Assembly (NCBI GenBank): GCA_900752115.1 | Contig: CAADUC010000093.1 | Location: forward strand, 1 to 13,719 | Reading direction: 5' to 3' | Source: Clostridia bacterium | Lineage (GTDB): Bacteria; Bacillota; Clostridia; Oscillospirales; Acutalibacteraceae | Length of the DNA: 13,719 nt | Shown here: one piece after another, positions 5,740 to 12,638 of the stretch | Layout of the letters: each line of letters begins with the position of its first letter | Numbering within the stretch: position 1 is the first letter of the stretch | The notes under the pieces: model-generated | What the model was told of the DNA's origin: nothing | Database searches by the model: none | What the model saw: the letters and a program-made list of their open reading frames with translations, nothing else | Position numbers and translations under genes: made by a program

Positions 5740-8700
5740 AGCAGCATCTCAAAAAGGTTCTCGTCGTCGGCTCCGGTCCGATTGTGATCGGCCAGGCCGC
5801 GGAATTCGACTACGCCGGAACGCAGGCGTGCCGCGCCCTTCGGGAGGAAGGACTGAACGTCGTCCTCGTCAACTCCAATCCGGCCACCATTATGACGGAC
5901 GGAGCGATCGCCGACGAGGTTTACGTTGAGCCGCTCACTCTGCCGTCGCTGCGCGAAATCATCCGCCGCGAAAAGCCGGATGGCCTGCTCTCCACGCTTG
6001 GCGGACAGACCGGTCTGACGCTCTCCATGCAGCTCGCCCGCGAAGGCTTCCTGGAAGAGCAGGGCGTCGAGCTGCTCGGAGCACGCCTGGAGACCATTGA
6101 AAAAGCGGAAGACCGCGAACTCTTCAAGGAAACAATGGAATCCATCGGTGAGCCTGTCATTCCCTCCAGCGTGGTCACAGACACACAGGCGGCTCTTGAA
6201 TTCGCCGACTTCATCGGCTATCCTGTCATTGTACGTCCCGCTTTCACGCTCGGCGGAACGGGAGGCGGGATTGCGGCGAACGTGAAAGAGCTTACCTCCA
6301 TCGCGGCAAACGGCCTGCGCCTCTCCCCCATTCACCAGATTCTGGTGGAAAAATGTGTTTCCGGCTGGAAAGAGATTGAATTTGAAGTCATGCGAGACGC
6401 GGCGGGGAATGTAATCACCGTCTGCTCGATGGAAAACCTTGACCCTGTCGGCATCCACACAGGCGATTCCATTGTCGCCGCGCCTGCCTTGACGCTCGCC
6501 GATAAAGAATACCAGATGCTGCGCACGGCGGCGCTCAATATTATTTCCTCGCTCGGTATCGAGGGAGGCTGTAACTGCCAGTTCGCTCTCGATCCGGAGA
6601 GCTTCCGGTACGCCGTGATCGAAGTCAATCCACGTGTTTCGCGCTCCTCGGCGCTTGCGTCAAAGGCAACGGGTTATCCGATTGCCCGCGTGGCCGCGAA
6701 AATCGCAGTGGGACTCACACTGGACGAAATTCCGAACGAAGTGACAGGCAAGACGATGGCCTGCTTCGAGCCTGCCCTCGACTATGTGGTGGTCAAATTT
6801 CCGAAGTGGCCGTTTGATAAGTTTATCTACGGCTGCCGCCGCCTCGGTACGCAGATGAAGGCCACCGGCGAGGTGATGGCGATCGGCCGCAGCTTCGAAG
6901 CCGCGATGATGAAGGCTGTTCGCGGCGCGGAGCTTTCGCTTGACACCCTCTCAATGCCGCGGCTTTCCTCCCTGACGCCGGAGGAACTCAAAAAGAAAAT
7001 TATCGCGCAGGACGACGAACGCATTTTTGCCGTCTATGAAGCGCTTTCCCGCGGCGTAACCATCGGCGAGCTGCACCGTTTCACCAAGATTGACGAATGG
7101 TTCCTGGCAAAACTTTGGAGACTGGCTGCAATGGAGCGGGCCCTGCGCGAAGAAAAGCTGACAGACTCACTCTACCGCGAGGCAAAACTCCTGGGCTTCC
7201 CCGACACGGCGGTACGCCGTCTTTCCGGACAGGGGCTTCCCGCCCCTCTGCCCGCCGCGTGCAAGATGGTCGATACCTGCGGCGCGGAATTCGAGGCGGA
7301 AACACCGTACTTTTACTCCTCTCCCGGCGAAGAGGATGAAACGCTGCCGTTTATCCGCCGCCGCTCCTCCGGCAAGCCGGTGGTCCTTGTCTTCGGCTCG
7401 GGCCCGATCCGCATCGGGCAGGGCATCGAGTTCGACTATGCCTCCGTCCACTGCGTGATGGCACTCAAACGCGCGGGATATGAGGTAGCCATCGCCAACA
7501 ACAACCCGGAAACCGTCTCCACCGATTTCAACACCGCCGACCGTCTCTACTTTGACCCGCTCACCGCGGAGGACGCACTGCGCATTGTGGAACTGGAAAA
7601 GCCCGTAGGCGTTGTCGTCGCCTTCGGCGGACAGACGGCCATCAAGCTGACAAAGCCGCTCGCCGCCGCGGGGGTTCCAATCCTCGGCACGCAGCCGGAC
7701 GGGATCGATCTCGCGGAGGACCGGGGCCGCTTCGATGCGCTGCTTGAATCGCTCGGCATCAGCCGTCCTGCGGGCCGCGCCGTACTGACGGAACAGGAGG
7801 CGCTCAAAGCGGCAAATGAGCTCGGCTATCCCGTGCTCATGCGGCCAAGCTACGTTCTCGGCGGGCAGAACATGATCATTGCGTTCTCCGACGCTGATAT
7901 CCGCGAATACATGAACGTGATTCTGACCGCCAATCCGGACGCCGACGTCCTCATCGACAAATATCTGATGGGTACCGAGGTGGAAGTCGATGCCGTCTGC
8001 GACGGGGAGGACGTGCTCATCCCCGGCATCATGGAGCACATCGAGCGCGCAGGCATTCACTCGGGCGATTCCATCGCCGTATACCCGGCGTGGAACCTGA
8101 GCCAGAGCCTCACGGACCAGCTCGTCGACTTTTCGAGAAAACTTGCCCTTGCTCTCGGCGTGAAGGGACTCGTCAATATCCAGTATGTAATTCACGAGGG
8201 AAAAATCTATGTGATTGAGGCAAACCCGCGCTCCTCGCGCACGATCCCGTACATCAGCAAGGTAACGGGCATTCCGCTGGTCGATCTGGCCGTGCGCGCC
8301 ATGCTCGGCGAACGGCTGCGCGATATGGGCTACGGAACCGGCCTTGCCGCTCCTGCGGCGTATCATGCGGTCAAGGTACCGGTCTTCTCGTTTGAGAAAC
8401 TCGGCGGCGTGGACACGCAGCTCGGGCCGGAGATGAAATCAACCGGCGAGGTGCTGGGCATTGCCCCAACCATGGAGGAAGCACTCTACAAAGGATTGAT
8501 CGCCGCGGGCTACCGGATTCGGACGGACAAAGGATTGCTCGTCACCGTGCGGGATTCTGACAAGGGTGAGATCGCTCCCATCGCCGCCGCCTTCGCCGCG
8601 CTCGGCTGCCCGCTTTACGCAACGGAGGGCACCGCCGCCGTTCTGCGCGAAGCAGGGCTGGAGGTAAAAACGGTGAAGAAGATCCATGAAGCAAAGGAAA

Positions 8701-8930
8701 ACACGATGACGCTTCTTGAGAGCGGGACGGTTGGCTGCATTCTCTCAACCTCCGCCAAGGGACGTATTCCCGCACGCGACAGCGTCAAGCTGCGCCGGAA
8801 GGCTGTCGAGCTCGGCATTCCCTGTCTGACAGCTCTAGACACAGCGGCGGCTCTCGCGTCCATTCTCGCCAGGCATTTCCGGCAGGAGGATCTTGTGCCC
8901 GTCGATATTGCGAAAATCAAGGGACGGTAA
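5730..8930 (+). CDS. carB: Carbamoyl-phosphate synthase, large subunit
   Basis: Makes carbamoyl phosphate from bicarbonate, two ATP and ammonia delivered by CarA. At 1066 residues it is the full family length of about 1070. The first ATP-grasp half begins GSGPIVIGQAAEFDYAGTQ, with NSNPATIMTD, GGQTGLTLSMQL and RPAFTLGGTGGG. A second homologous half begins near residue 555 with FGSGPIRIGQGIEFDYAS, then NNNPETVSTDF, RPSYVLGGQNM and NPRSSRTIPYISKVTG. From about residue 930 there is an MGS-like allosteric domain (YATEGTAAVLREAG, GCILSTSAKGRIPARDS). The ATG at 5730 is chosen because GCGAGGAA lies just upstream and MPLKQHLKKVLVVGSGP is the family start; it overlaps the end of carA by ten bases. No terminator with a T tract follows. 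A structured non-coding stretch separates it from dapL. Confidence 0.97.
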   Translation: MPLKQHLKKVLVVGSGPIVIGQAAEFDYAGTQACRALREEGLNVVLVNSNPATIMTDGAIADEVYVEPLTLPSLREIIRREKPDGLLSTLGGQTGLTLSMQLAREGFLEEQGVELLGARLETIEKAEDRELFKETMESIGEPVIPSSVVTDTQAALEFADFIGYPVIVRPAFTLGGTGGGIAANVKELTSIAANGLRLSPIHQILVEKCVSGWKEIEFEVMRDAAGNVITVCSMENLDPVGIHTGDSIVAAPALTLADKEYQMLRTAALNIISSLGIEGGCNCQFALDPESFRYAVIEVNPRVSRSSALASKATGYPIARVAAKIAVGLTLDEIPNEVTGKTMACFEPALDYVVVKFPKWPFDKFIYGCRRLGTQMKATGEVMAIGRSFEAAMMKAVRGAELSLDTLSMPRLSSLTPEELKKKIIAQDDERIFAVYEALSRGVTIGELHRFTKIDEWFLAKLWRLAAMERALREEKLTDSLYREAKLLGFPDTAVRRLSGQGLPAPLPAACKMVDTCGAEFEAETPYFYSSPGEEDETLPFIRRRSSGKPVVLVFGSGPIRIGQGIEFDYASVHCVMALKRAGYEVAIANNNPETVSTDFNTADRLYFDPLTAEDALRIVELEKPVGVVVAFGGQTAIKLTKPLAAAGVPILGTQPDGIDLAEDRGRFDALLESLGISRPAGRAVLTEQEALKAANELGYPVLMRPSYVLGGQNMIIAFSDADIREYMNVILTANPDADVLIDKYLMGTEVEVDAVCDGEDVLIPGIMEHIERAGIHSGDSIAVYPAWNLSQSLTDQLVDFSRKLALALGVKGLVNIQYVIHEGKIYVIEANPRSSRTIPYISKVTGIPLVDLAVRAMLGERLRDMGYGTGLAAPAAYHAVKVPVFSFEKLGGVDTQLGPEMKSTGEVLGIAPTMEEALYKGLIAAGYRIRTDKGLLVTVRDSDKGEIAPIAAAFAALGCPLYATEGTAAVLREAGLEVKTVKKIHEAKENTMTLLESGTVGCILSTSAKGRIPARDSVKLRRKAVELGIPCLTALDTAAALASILARHFRQEDLVPVDIAKIKGR

Positions 8931-9084
8931 GCACTGCAAAAAATTCCTCCATTCACTCCGCCGGCAAGGAAGCCCTTTGCACGACTGCGTGCGGACTGGG
9001 CAAGAATGCGTGAAAGCGCGTGGAGTGAAAACGCGGAGGGAAACAGAAAAACAAAAGAAAAAGCTGCGCCGCTGCTTTGAATTA
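8931..9084 (+). other. Non-coding, potentially structured stretch downstream of carB
   Basis: No credible gene is seen. Nested inverted repeats are visible: CCTCC (8946-8950) with GGAGG (9035-9039), TTCACTCC (8952-8959) with GGAGTGAA (9022-9029), GCCC (8972-8975) with GGGC (8998-9001), and GCACG (8979-8983) with CGTGC (8988-8992) around ACTG. Together they could fold 8946-9039 into one long interrupted stem. No T tract follows, so it is not a simple terminator. It may be a carB 3' UTR structure or a small RNA; I recognise no family. Confidence 0.4.
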
Positions 9085-9093
9085 TGGTATAAT
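9085..9093 (+). promoter_or_regulatory. Probable dapL promoter, extended -10
   Basis: TGG directly followed by TATAAT (9088-9093) is an extended -10 element. The -35 region at 17-base spacing (TGCGCC, 9065-9070) is poor. The expected start is near 9100, giving a leader of about 140 bases. Confidence 0.65.
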
Positions 9094-9099
9094 AGACGT

Positions 9100-9241
9100 G
9101 GAAAACCCGAGCGCGGGCCGCCTGGCGTCCGGGACTCCACAGCCGGGCGACCGGAGGGAGCGTGCGCGACATGCCCGCCGGATTCGGCCCGCCTGCGGCG
9201 CGGCTTTTCAGCAGATAAACAAACGCCCGAGGAGGTTTAGC
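9100..9241 (+). promoter_or_regulatory. GC-rich structured leader of dapL
   Basis: About 140 untranslated bases with several possible stems: CCCG-AGCG-CGGG, GCCTGGC with GCCGGGC, and GCGTG-CGCGA-CATGC. It ends in the strong ribosome binding site GAGGAGG. I see no conserved core of the lysine riboswitch or any other riboswitch I know, no AARGGY hexaloop and no terminator with a T tract. Whether it regulates anything is unknown. Confidence 0.4.
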
Positions 9242-10423
9242 ATGAAAATCAATCAACATTATCTCTCCCTTGAGGAGAGCTATCTTTTCTCCGAGATCGC
9301 CCACCGCGTCTCCCGCTATACAGAGGAGCATCCGGAGGCCGATGTCATCCGCATGGGCATCGGCGACGTGACGCTGCCGCTGTGTGATGCAGCGGTCAAG
9401 GCGCTGCACGAAGCTGCCGACGATCAGGCAAAAAAGGAAACGTTCCACGGTTACGGCCCCGAGCAGGGGTATGACTTTGTGCGCGAGGCCGTGAAAAGCT
9501 ACTATGCTTCTTTCGGCGTCGAGGTGGACGCCGCGGATATTTTTGTCGGCGACGGGGCCAAGAGCGACGTCGGCAACATTCTCGATCTCTTTGACGAAGA
9601 CAACACCGTCCTCATTCCCGATCCGGTCTATCCGGTCTACCGCGACACCAATCTGATGGCGGGCCGCCGCATCGTCTATCTTGACGCAAACCGTGAGAAC
9701 GGCTTTCTTCCCATGCCGAATCCAGAGCAAAAAGCTGACATCATCTATCTGTGCTCCCCCAACAACCCGACAGGAGCGGTATACAGCCGCGAGCAGCTGA
9801 CCGAATGGGTGCGGTATGCCAACGCGCAGGACGCCGTCCTCCTCTTCGACGCGGCCTACGAGGCGTTTGTGCAGGATCCCTCTCTGCCGCGAAGCATCTT
9901 CGAGATTGAAGGCGCACGCAACTGCGCGATTGAATTTTGTTCTCTTTCGAAGACGGCGGGCTTTACAGGCATGCGCTGTGGCTATACGGTCATTCCGGGC
10001 TCCCTCACGCGCGGCGGAGCCTCCCTTCGCGCCATGTGGCTGCGCCGCCAGACAACGAAGTTCAACGGCGCTTCCTATCCGGTGCAGCGCGCCGCGGCGG
10101 CCGTATTCTCGCCCGAGGGTCTTGAGGGCTGCCGGAGAAACCTTGCCGTCTACCGCGGGAACGCCCTGCTCATCTCGAATACGCTCCGCGAACTCGGGAT
10201 CTGGCACGTCGGCGGCGTGAATTCTCCGTATATCTGGATGCAGTGTCCGAATGCTATGAGCTCGTGGGATTTCTTTGATCTTCTGCTGGAAAAGGCGCAC
10301 ATCGTCGGCACGCCCGGCAGCGGCTTCGGCAAGAACGGAGAAGGCTTTTTCCGTCTGACAGCCTTCGGATCTCCTGAGGCAACACAGGAGGCTATGGAAC
10401 GCCTGAAAAAGCTTTTGGGCTGA
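9242..10423 (+). CDS. dapL: LL-diaminopimelate aminotransferase
   Basis: PLP-dependent class I/II aminotransferase that converts tetrahydrodipicolinate directly to LL-diaminopimelate with glutamate as amino donor, for lysine and peptidoglycan. It has 393 residues (family about 400-410). Family-typical motifs: MGIGDVTLPL, GYGPEQGYDFVREA, GDGAKSDVGNILDLF, CSPNNPTGAVYS, FDAAYEAFV, and SLSKTAGFTGMRCGYTVIP with the PLP lysine at Lys237; RLTAFGS is the substrate-binding C-terminal motif. The ATG at 9242 follows GAGGAGG with seven bases of spacing. An upstream in-frame ATG (9077) lies before the expected transcription start. It has its own promoter and a strong terminator. Its link to the neighbours is through glutamate nitrogen. 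Other aminotransferases of the fold are possible but the motifs fit DapL well. Confidence 0.93.
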   Translation: MKINQHYLSLEESYLFSEIAHRVSRYTEEHPEADVIRMGIGDVTLPLCDAAVKALHEAADDQAKKETFHGYGPEQGYDFVREAVKSYYASFGVEVDAADIFVGDGAKSDVGNILDLFDEDNTVLIPDPVYPVYRDTNLMAGRRIVYLDANRENGFLPMPNPEQKADIIYLCSPNNPTGAVYSREQLTEWVRYANAQDAVLLFDAAYEAFVQDPSLPRSIFEIEGARNCAIEFCSLSKTAGFTGMRCGYTVIPGSLTRGGASLRAMWLRRQTTKFNGASYPVQRAAAAVFSPEGLEGCRRNLAVYRGNALLISNTLRELGIWHVGGVNSPYIWMQCPNAMSSWDFFDLLLEKAHIVGTPGSGFGKNGEGFFRLTAFGSPEATQEAMERLKKLLG

Positions 10424-10484
10424 TCGCCCCGTGAGCACTACAGTGATTTGACTATATTTTAAATTGTTACTGCATTATGAACTC

Positions 10485-10526
10485 AAAACCTCCTGCTTGG
10501 CAAAAGAGCAAGCAGGAGGTTTTTTC
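10485..10526 (+). terminator. Intrinsic terminator after dapL
   Basis: A perfect 15-bp stem, AAAACCTCCTGCTTG (10485-10499) with CAAGCAGGAGGTTTT (10509-10523), surrounds a nine-base loop and runs into six Ts. The A tract on the other side makes it potentially bidirectional. It lies 61 bases after the dapL stop and carries no AARGGY hexaloop. Confidence 0.93.
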
Positions 10527-10622
10527 AGATACAATCTAAAAAATTGTTAGATTGCACAGGTGAAAAACAATTTGTGAAGATTTGTTTTTGCAATATTTAA
10601 TTTATAAAATTGCAAAATGTAA
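10527..10622 (+). promoter_or_regulatory. AT-rich region with inverted repeats upstream of the amt promoter
   Basis: This stretch is far more AT-rich than its surroundings. It contains CAATCTAA (10532-10539) with TTAGATTG (10547-10554), seven bases apart, and TTTTGCAAT (10586-10594) with ATTGCAAAA (10609-10617), 14 bases apart and ending five bases before the -35 box. It may be an operator or UP-element region. It does not match the TnrA/GlnR consensus (TGTNA-N7-TNACA) by eye. Confidence 0.5.
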
Positions 10623-10651
10623 TTGACTTTTTGAGCCGCACGAGCTATAAT
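10623..10651 (+). promoter_or_regulatory. Promoter for amt
   Basis: TTGACT (10623-10628), a 17-base spacer and TATAAT (10646-10651) form a near-consensus promoter. The expected start is around 10657-10659, only about six bases before the leader terminator. Confidence 0.87.
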
Positions 10652-10660
10652 ACATCATGA

Positions 10661-10672
10661 AGCAAGGGTGCT
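10661..10672 (+). promoter_or_regulatory. ANTAR-type hexaloop hairpin in the amt leader
   Basis: AGC (10661-10663) pairs with GCT (10670-10672) around the loop AAGGGT (10664-10669). A at position 1 and G at position 4 match the ANTAR pattern. The stem is only three base pairs, weaker than the loops in the GSIII, carA and purC leaders. It overlaps the terminator's 5' arm. Confidence 0.42.
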
Positions 10673-10709
10673 GCGGGAAAGAAACCGCAGCACCCTTCTT
10701 TTGTTTTTT
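10664..10709 (+). terminator. Leader terminator (attenuator) upstream of amt
   Basis: A perfect 13-bp stem, AAGGGTGCTGCGG (10664-10676) with CCGCAGCACCCTT (10685-10697), surrounds an eight-base loop. The tract CTTTTGTTTTTT follows. It sits between the amt promoter and its ATG, so unless overcome it should yield a very short RNA of about 50 bases. Confidence 0.88.
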
Positions 10710-10713
10710 GAAT

Positions 10714-10725
10714 GCATGGCCATGC
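10714..10725. repeat. 12-bp perfect palindrome between attenuator and amt start
   Basis: GCATGGCCATGC is self-complementary over 12 bases. It lies about 20 bases upstream of the AGGAGGG ribosome binding site. It could be a protein site or chance; no known operator is recognised. Confidence 0.4.
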
Positions 10726-10756
10726 GTTTGACACTGTAAATTCAGGAGGGATTTCA

Positions 10757-12484
10757 ATGGGACTGAGCTATGTATCCGCTGACGTCATTTGGGTCCTGCT
10801 CGGCGCGGCGCTCGTCTTCTTCATGCAGGCAGGCTTCGCCATGGTGGAGACCGGATTTACACGGGCCAAAAACGCAGGCAACATCATTATGAAAAACCTG
10901 ATGGACTTTGCCATCGGTACCCCCATCTTCTGGTTCTTCGGCTTTGGCCTGATGTTCGCCGGTACCGGCTCGCTGATCGGCGGGCTTGACTTCTTCATTC
11001 AGGGCGACTACAGCTTTATGGGACTTTCCGTCCCGCTGTGGGCCTACGCGATTTTCCAGACCGTCTTCTGCGCCACCGCGGCAACCATTGTCTCCGGCGC
11101 AATGGCGGAACGCACCAAATTCATCTCCTACTGCATCTACAGCGCCGTGATCAGTGCGTTTATCTATCCTGTCTCCGGTCACTGGATCTGGGGCGGCGGC
11201 TGGCTCGCCCAGCTCGGCTTCCATGATTTCGCAGGCTCCACCGCAGTACATATGGTCGGCGGCGTGGCAGCTCTTGTCGGCGCGAAAATCCTCGGGCCCC
11301 GTATCGGCAAATACGACAAGGACGGCAAGCCCCGCGCCATTCCCGGCCACAGCCTGACGCTCGGCGCACTTGGCGTATTCATCCTCTGGTTCTGCTGGTT
11401 CGGCTTTAACGGCTGCTCAACCATCTCCATTTCCAGCGACGAGAGTATGATAGCCGCCGGACGTATCTTCTTCACCACCAACCTTTCCGCCGCTACCGCG
11501 ACAGTTGCCGTCATGATTATTACCTGGATCCGCTACAAGAAACCCGACGTCTCCATGACGCTCAACGGCTCCCTTGCGGGCCTTGTGGCCATTACTGCCG
11601 GCTGCGATGTGGTCACTCCCGTCGGCGCGTTCTTCATCGGCCTGATCGCCGCCTTTGTCGTGGTCTTCGGTATTGAGTTTGTCGACAAGGTACTCAAGAT
11701 CGACGATCCTGTCGGCGCAATCGGTGTGCATGGTTTCTGCGGCGCGACCGGCACTCTGCTGACCGGCCTCTTCGCCTACTACCTGACCGACGACGCGGGC
11801 AACCCGCTCGGCCTGTTCTACGGCGGCGGCTTCTCCTTCCTCGGCACTCAGGCGCTCGGCGTAGTGTCCGTCATCGCATGGGTTGCCGTCACCATGACAA
11901 TCGTGTTCACTGTGATCAAGAAGACTGTCGGCCTGCGCGCCAGCCGTGAGGAAGAGGTCCGCGGCCTGGACGTCACGGAGCACAACCTCGTCAGCTCCTA
12001 TGCCGACTTCCTGCCGATGCCTCCCCAGGTGCTGACCGGCGAAACCGAGAACGCCACCTCCGTTCTGCTGCAGAATCACGATTCTCCCTCTGCCGCACCC
12101 GCCATTCAGCCCGCTGCGACCGAGGCGAAGCTGACAAAGCTCTCCATCCTCTGCCGTCAGGAAAGCTTCTCGCAGCTTAAGGAGGCCATGAACGCAATTG
12201 GCGTGACCGGCATGACTGTCACCCAGGTGCTCGGCTACGGCCTGCAAAAGGGGCGCGACGCCTACTACCGCGGCGTCAAGCTCGACGATGCAAAGCTTCT
12301 GCCGAAGGTGAAGGTAGAAATTGTCGTGAGTAAGGTCCCTGTGGAAACGGTGATCGAAGCTGCCCGCGAAGCGCTTTACACCGGCCGCGTGGGAGACGGC
12401 AAAATCTTCGTCTACAACGTGGAAAACACGGTTCGGATCCGCACCGGAGAACAGGGCTTCGATGCTCTGCAGGGCGAAGACTGA
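10757..12484 (+). CDS. amt: Ammonium transporter fused to a C-terminal PII signalling domain
   Basis: A 575-residue membrane protein that moves ammonium across the cytoplasmic membrane. Residues about 5-405 are an Amt domain with eleven hydrophobic segments, GHWIWGG, DFAGSTAVHMVGG (Asp157, pore His165) and the second pore His325 in VGAIGVHGFCG. The conserved tail GLDVTEHN follows. After an Ala/Pro-rich linker (about 420-456), residues 458-570 are a complete PII domain: GYGLQKG, a T-loop with YYRG, LLPKVKVEIVV, TGRVGDGKIFV and RIRTGE, the ATP-binding parts. The T-loop keeps Arg505, aligned to the pore-plugging Arg47 of GlnK. It has Leu509 where the uridylylated Tyr51 would be, plus about one extra residue. 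Free Amt proteins end near 400-450 residues. The ATG at 10757 follows AGGAGGG by six bases. Promoter, leader terminator and hexaloop lie just upstream. The fused PII probably gates the pore in response to ATP/ADP/2-oxoglutarate (inference). Confidence 0.95.
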   Translation: MGLSYVSADVIWVLLGAALVFFMQAGFAMVETGFTRAKNAGNIIMKNLMDFAIGTPIFWFFGFGLMFAGTGSLIGGLDFFIQGDYSFMGLSVPLWAYAIFQTVFCATAATIVSGAMAERTKFISYCIYSAVISAFIYPVSGHWIWGGGWLAQLGFHDFAGSTAVHMVGGVAALVGAKILGPRIGKYDKDGKPRAIPGHSLTLGALGVFILWFCWFGFNGCSTISISSDESMIAAGRIFFTTNLSAATATVAVMIITWIRYKKPDVSMTLNGSLAGLVAITAGCDVVTPVGAFFIGLIAAFVVVFGIEFVDKVLKIDDPVGAIGVHGFCGATGTLLTGLFAYYLTDDAGNPLGLFYGGGFSFLGTQALGVVSVIAWVAVTMTIVFTVIKKTVGLRASREEEVRGLDVTEHNLVSSYADFLPMPPQVLTGETENATSVLLQNHDSPSAAPAIQPAATEAKLTKLSILCRQESFSQLKEAMNAIGVTGMTVTQVLGYGLQKGRDAYYRGVKLDDAKLLPKVKVEIVVSKVPVETVIEAAREALYTGRVGDGKIFVYNVENTVRIRTGEQGFDALQGED

Positions 12485-12494
12485 ACCACATACA

Positions 12495-12527
12495 GAAAAG
12501 CCCGGACTGGGAAAGCCCGGGCTTTTC
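12495..12527 (+). terminator. Probable terminator after amt
   Basis: An 11-bp perfect stem, GAAAAGCCCGG (12495-12505) with CCGGGCTTTTC (12517-12527), surrounds an 11-base loop, ten bases after the amt stop. The T tract is only four Ts and lies within the stem, so termination may be partial and bidirectional. Partial readthrough could feed purF, which has no clear promoter of its own. Confidence 0.7.
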
Positions 12528-12541
12528 GCCGTCCGCGCTGC

Positions 12542-12582
12542 GACGGGTCCGTATCATGGAAAAAGGAGCGGAACCTCCCGTC
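12542..12582 (+). promoter_or_regulatory. Bulged hairpin in the purF upstream region
   Basis: GACGGG (12542-12547) pairs with CCCGTC (12577-12582), and TCCG (12548-12551) with CGGA (12569-12572), leaving a four-base bulge and a 17-base loop. No T tract follows. I see no good promoter in 12528-12638 and no AARGGY hexaloop, so its role is open. Confidence 0.4.
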
Positions 12583-12638
12583 CCTGAAGCAGACACGTGC
12601 GGCACAACAGAAGAAATCGGAAAGGAAGCGGAAAAGCG

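Noticed and set aside
9056..9080. Terminator-like hairpin on the minus strand (AAAGC...GCTTTTT) overlapping the dapL promoter.
   Set aside because: The stem is only about five pairs with an internal mismatch, and no minus-strand gene lies upstream that would need it.
9100..9241. Lysine riboswitch in the dapL leader.
   Set aside because: The conserved core segments of that riboswitch are not visible and the leader is shorter than usual for it.
8615..10438. Long minus-strand open frame (607 codons) opposite dapL and the end of carB.
   Set aside because: It is antisense to two clear genes, shows no recognisable protein, and such frames are common opposite GC-rich codons.
10484..10526. Sigma-54-like TGGCA...GC spacing in TTGGCAAAAGAGCAAGC.
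   Set aside because: It lies in the loop and arm of the dapL terminator, and a much better housekeeping promoter lies downstream.
10664..10677. Resemblance of AAGGGTGCTGCGGG in the amt leader to the T-box motif AGGGTGGNACCGCG.
   Set aside because: The leader is far too short for a T-box specifier stem, and the match fails in the invariant bases.
10657..10731. Possible leaderless peptide starting at the amt transcription start (ATG at 10657, about 24 codons, containing Cys-Cys).
   Set aside because: It has no ribosome binding site and consists mostly of the two terminator arms read as codons; no codon bias suggests selection for a peptide.
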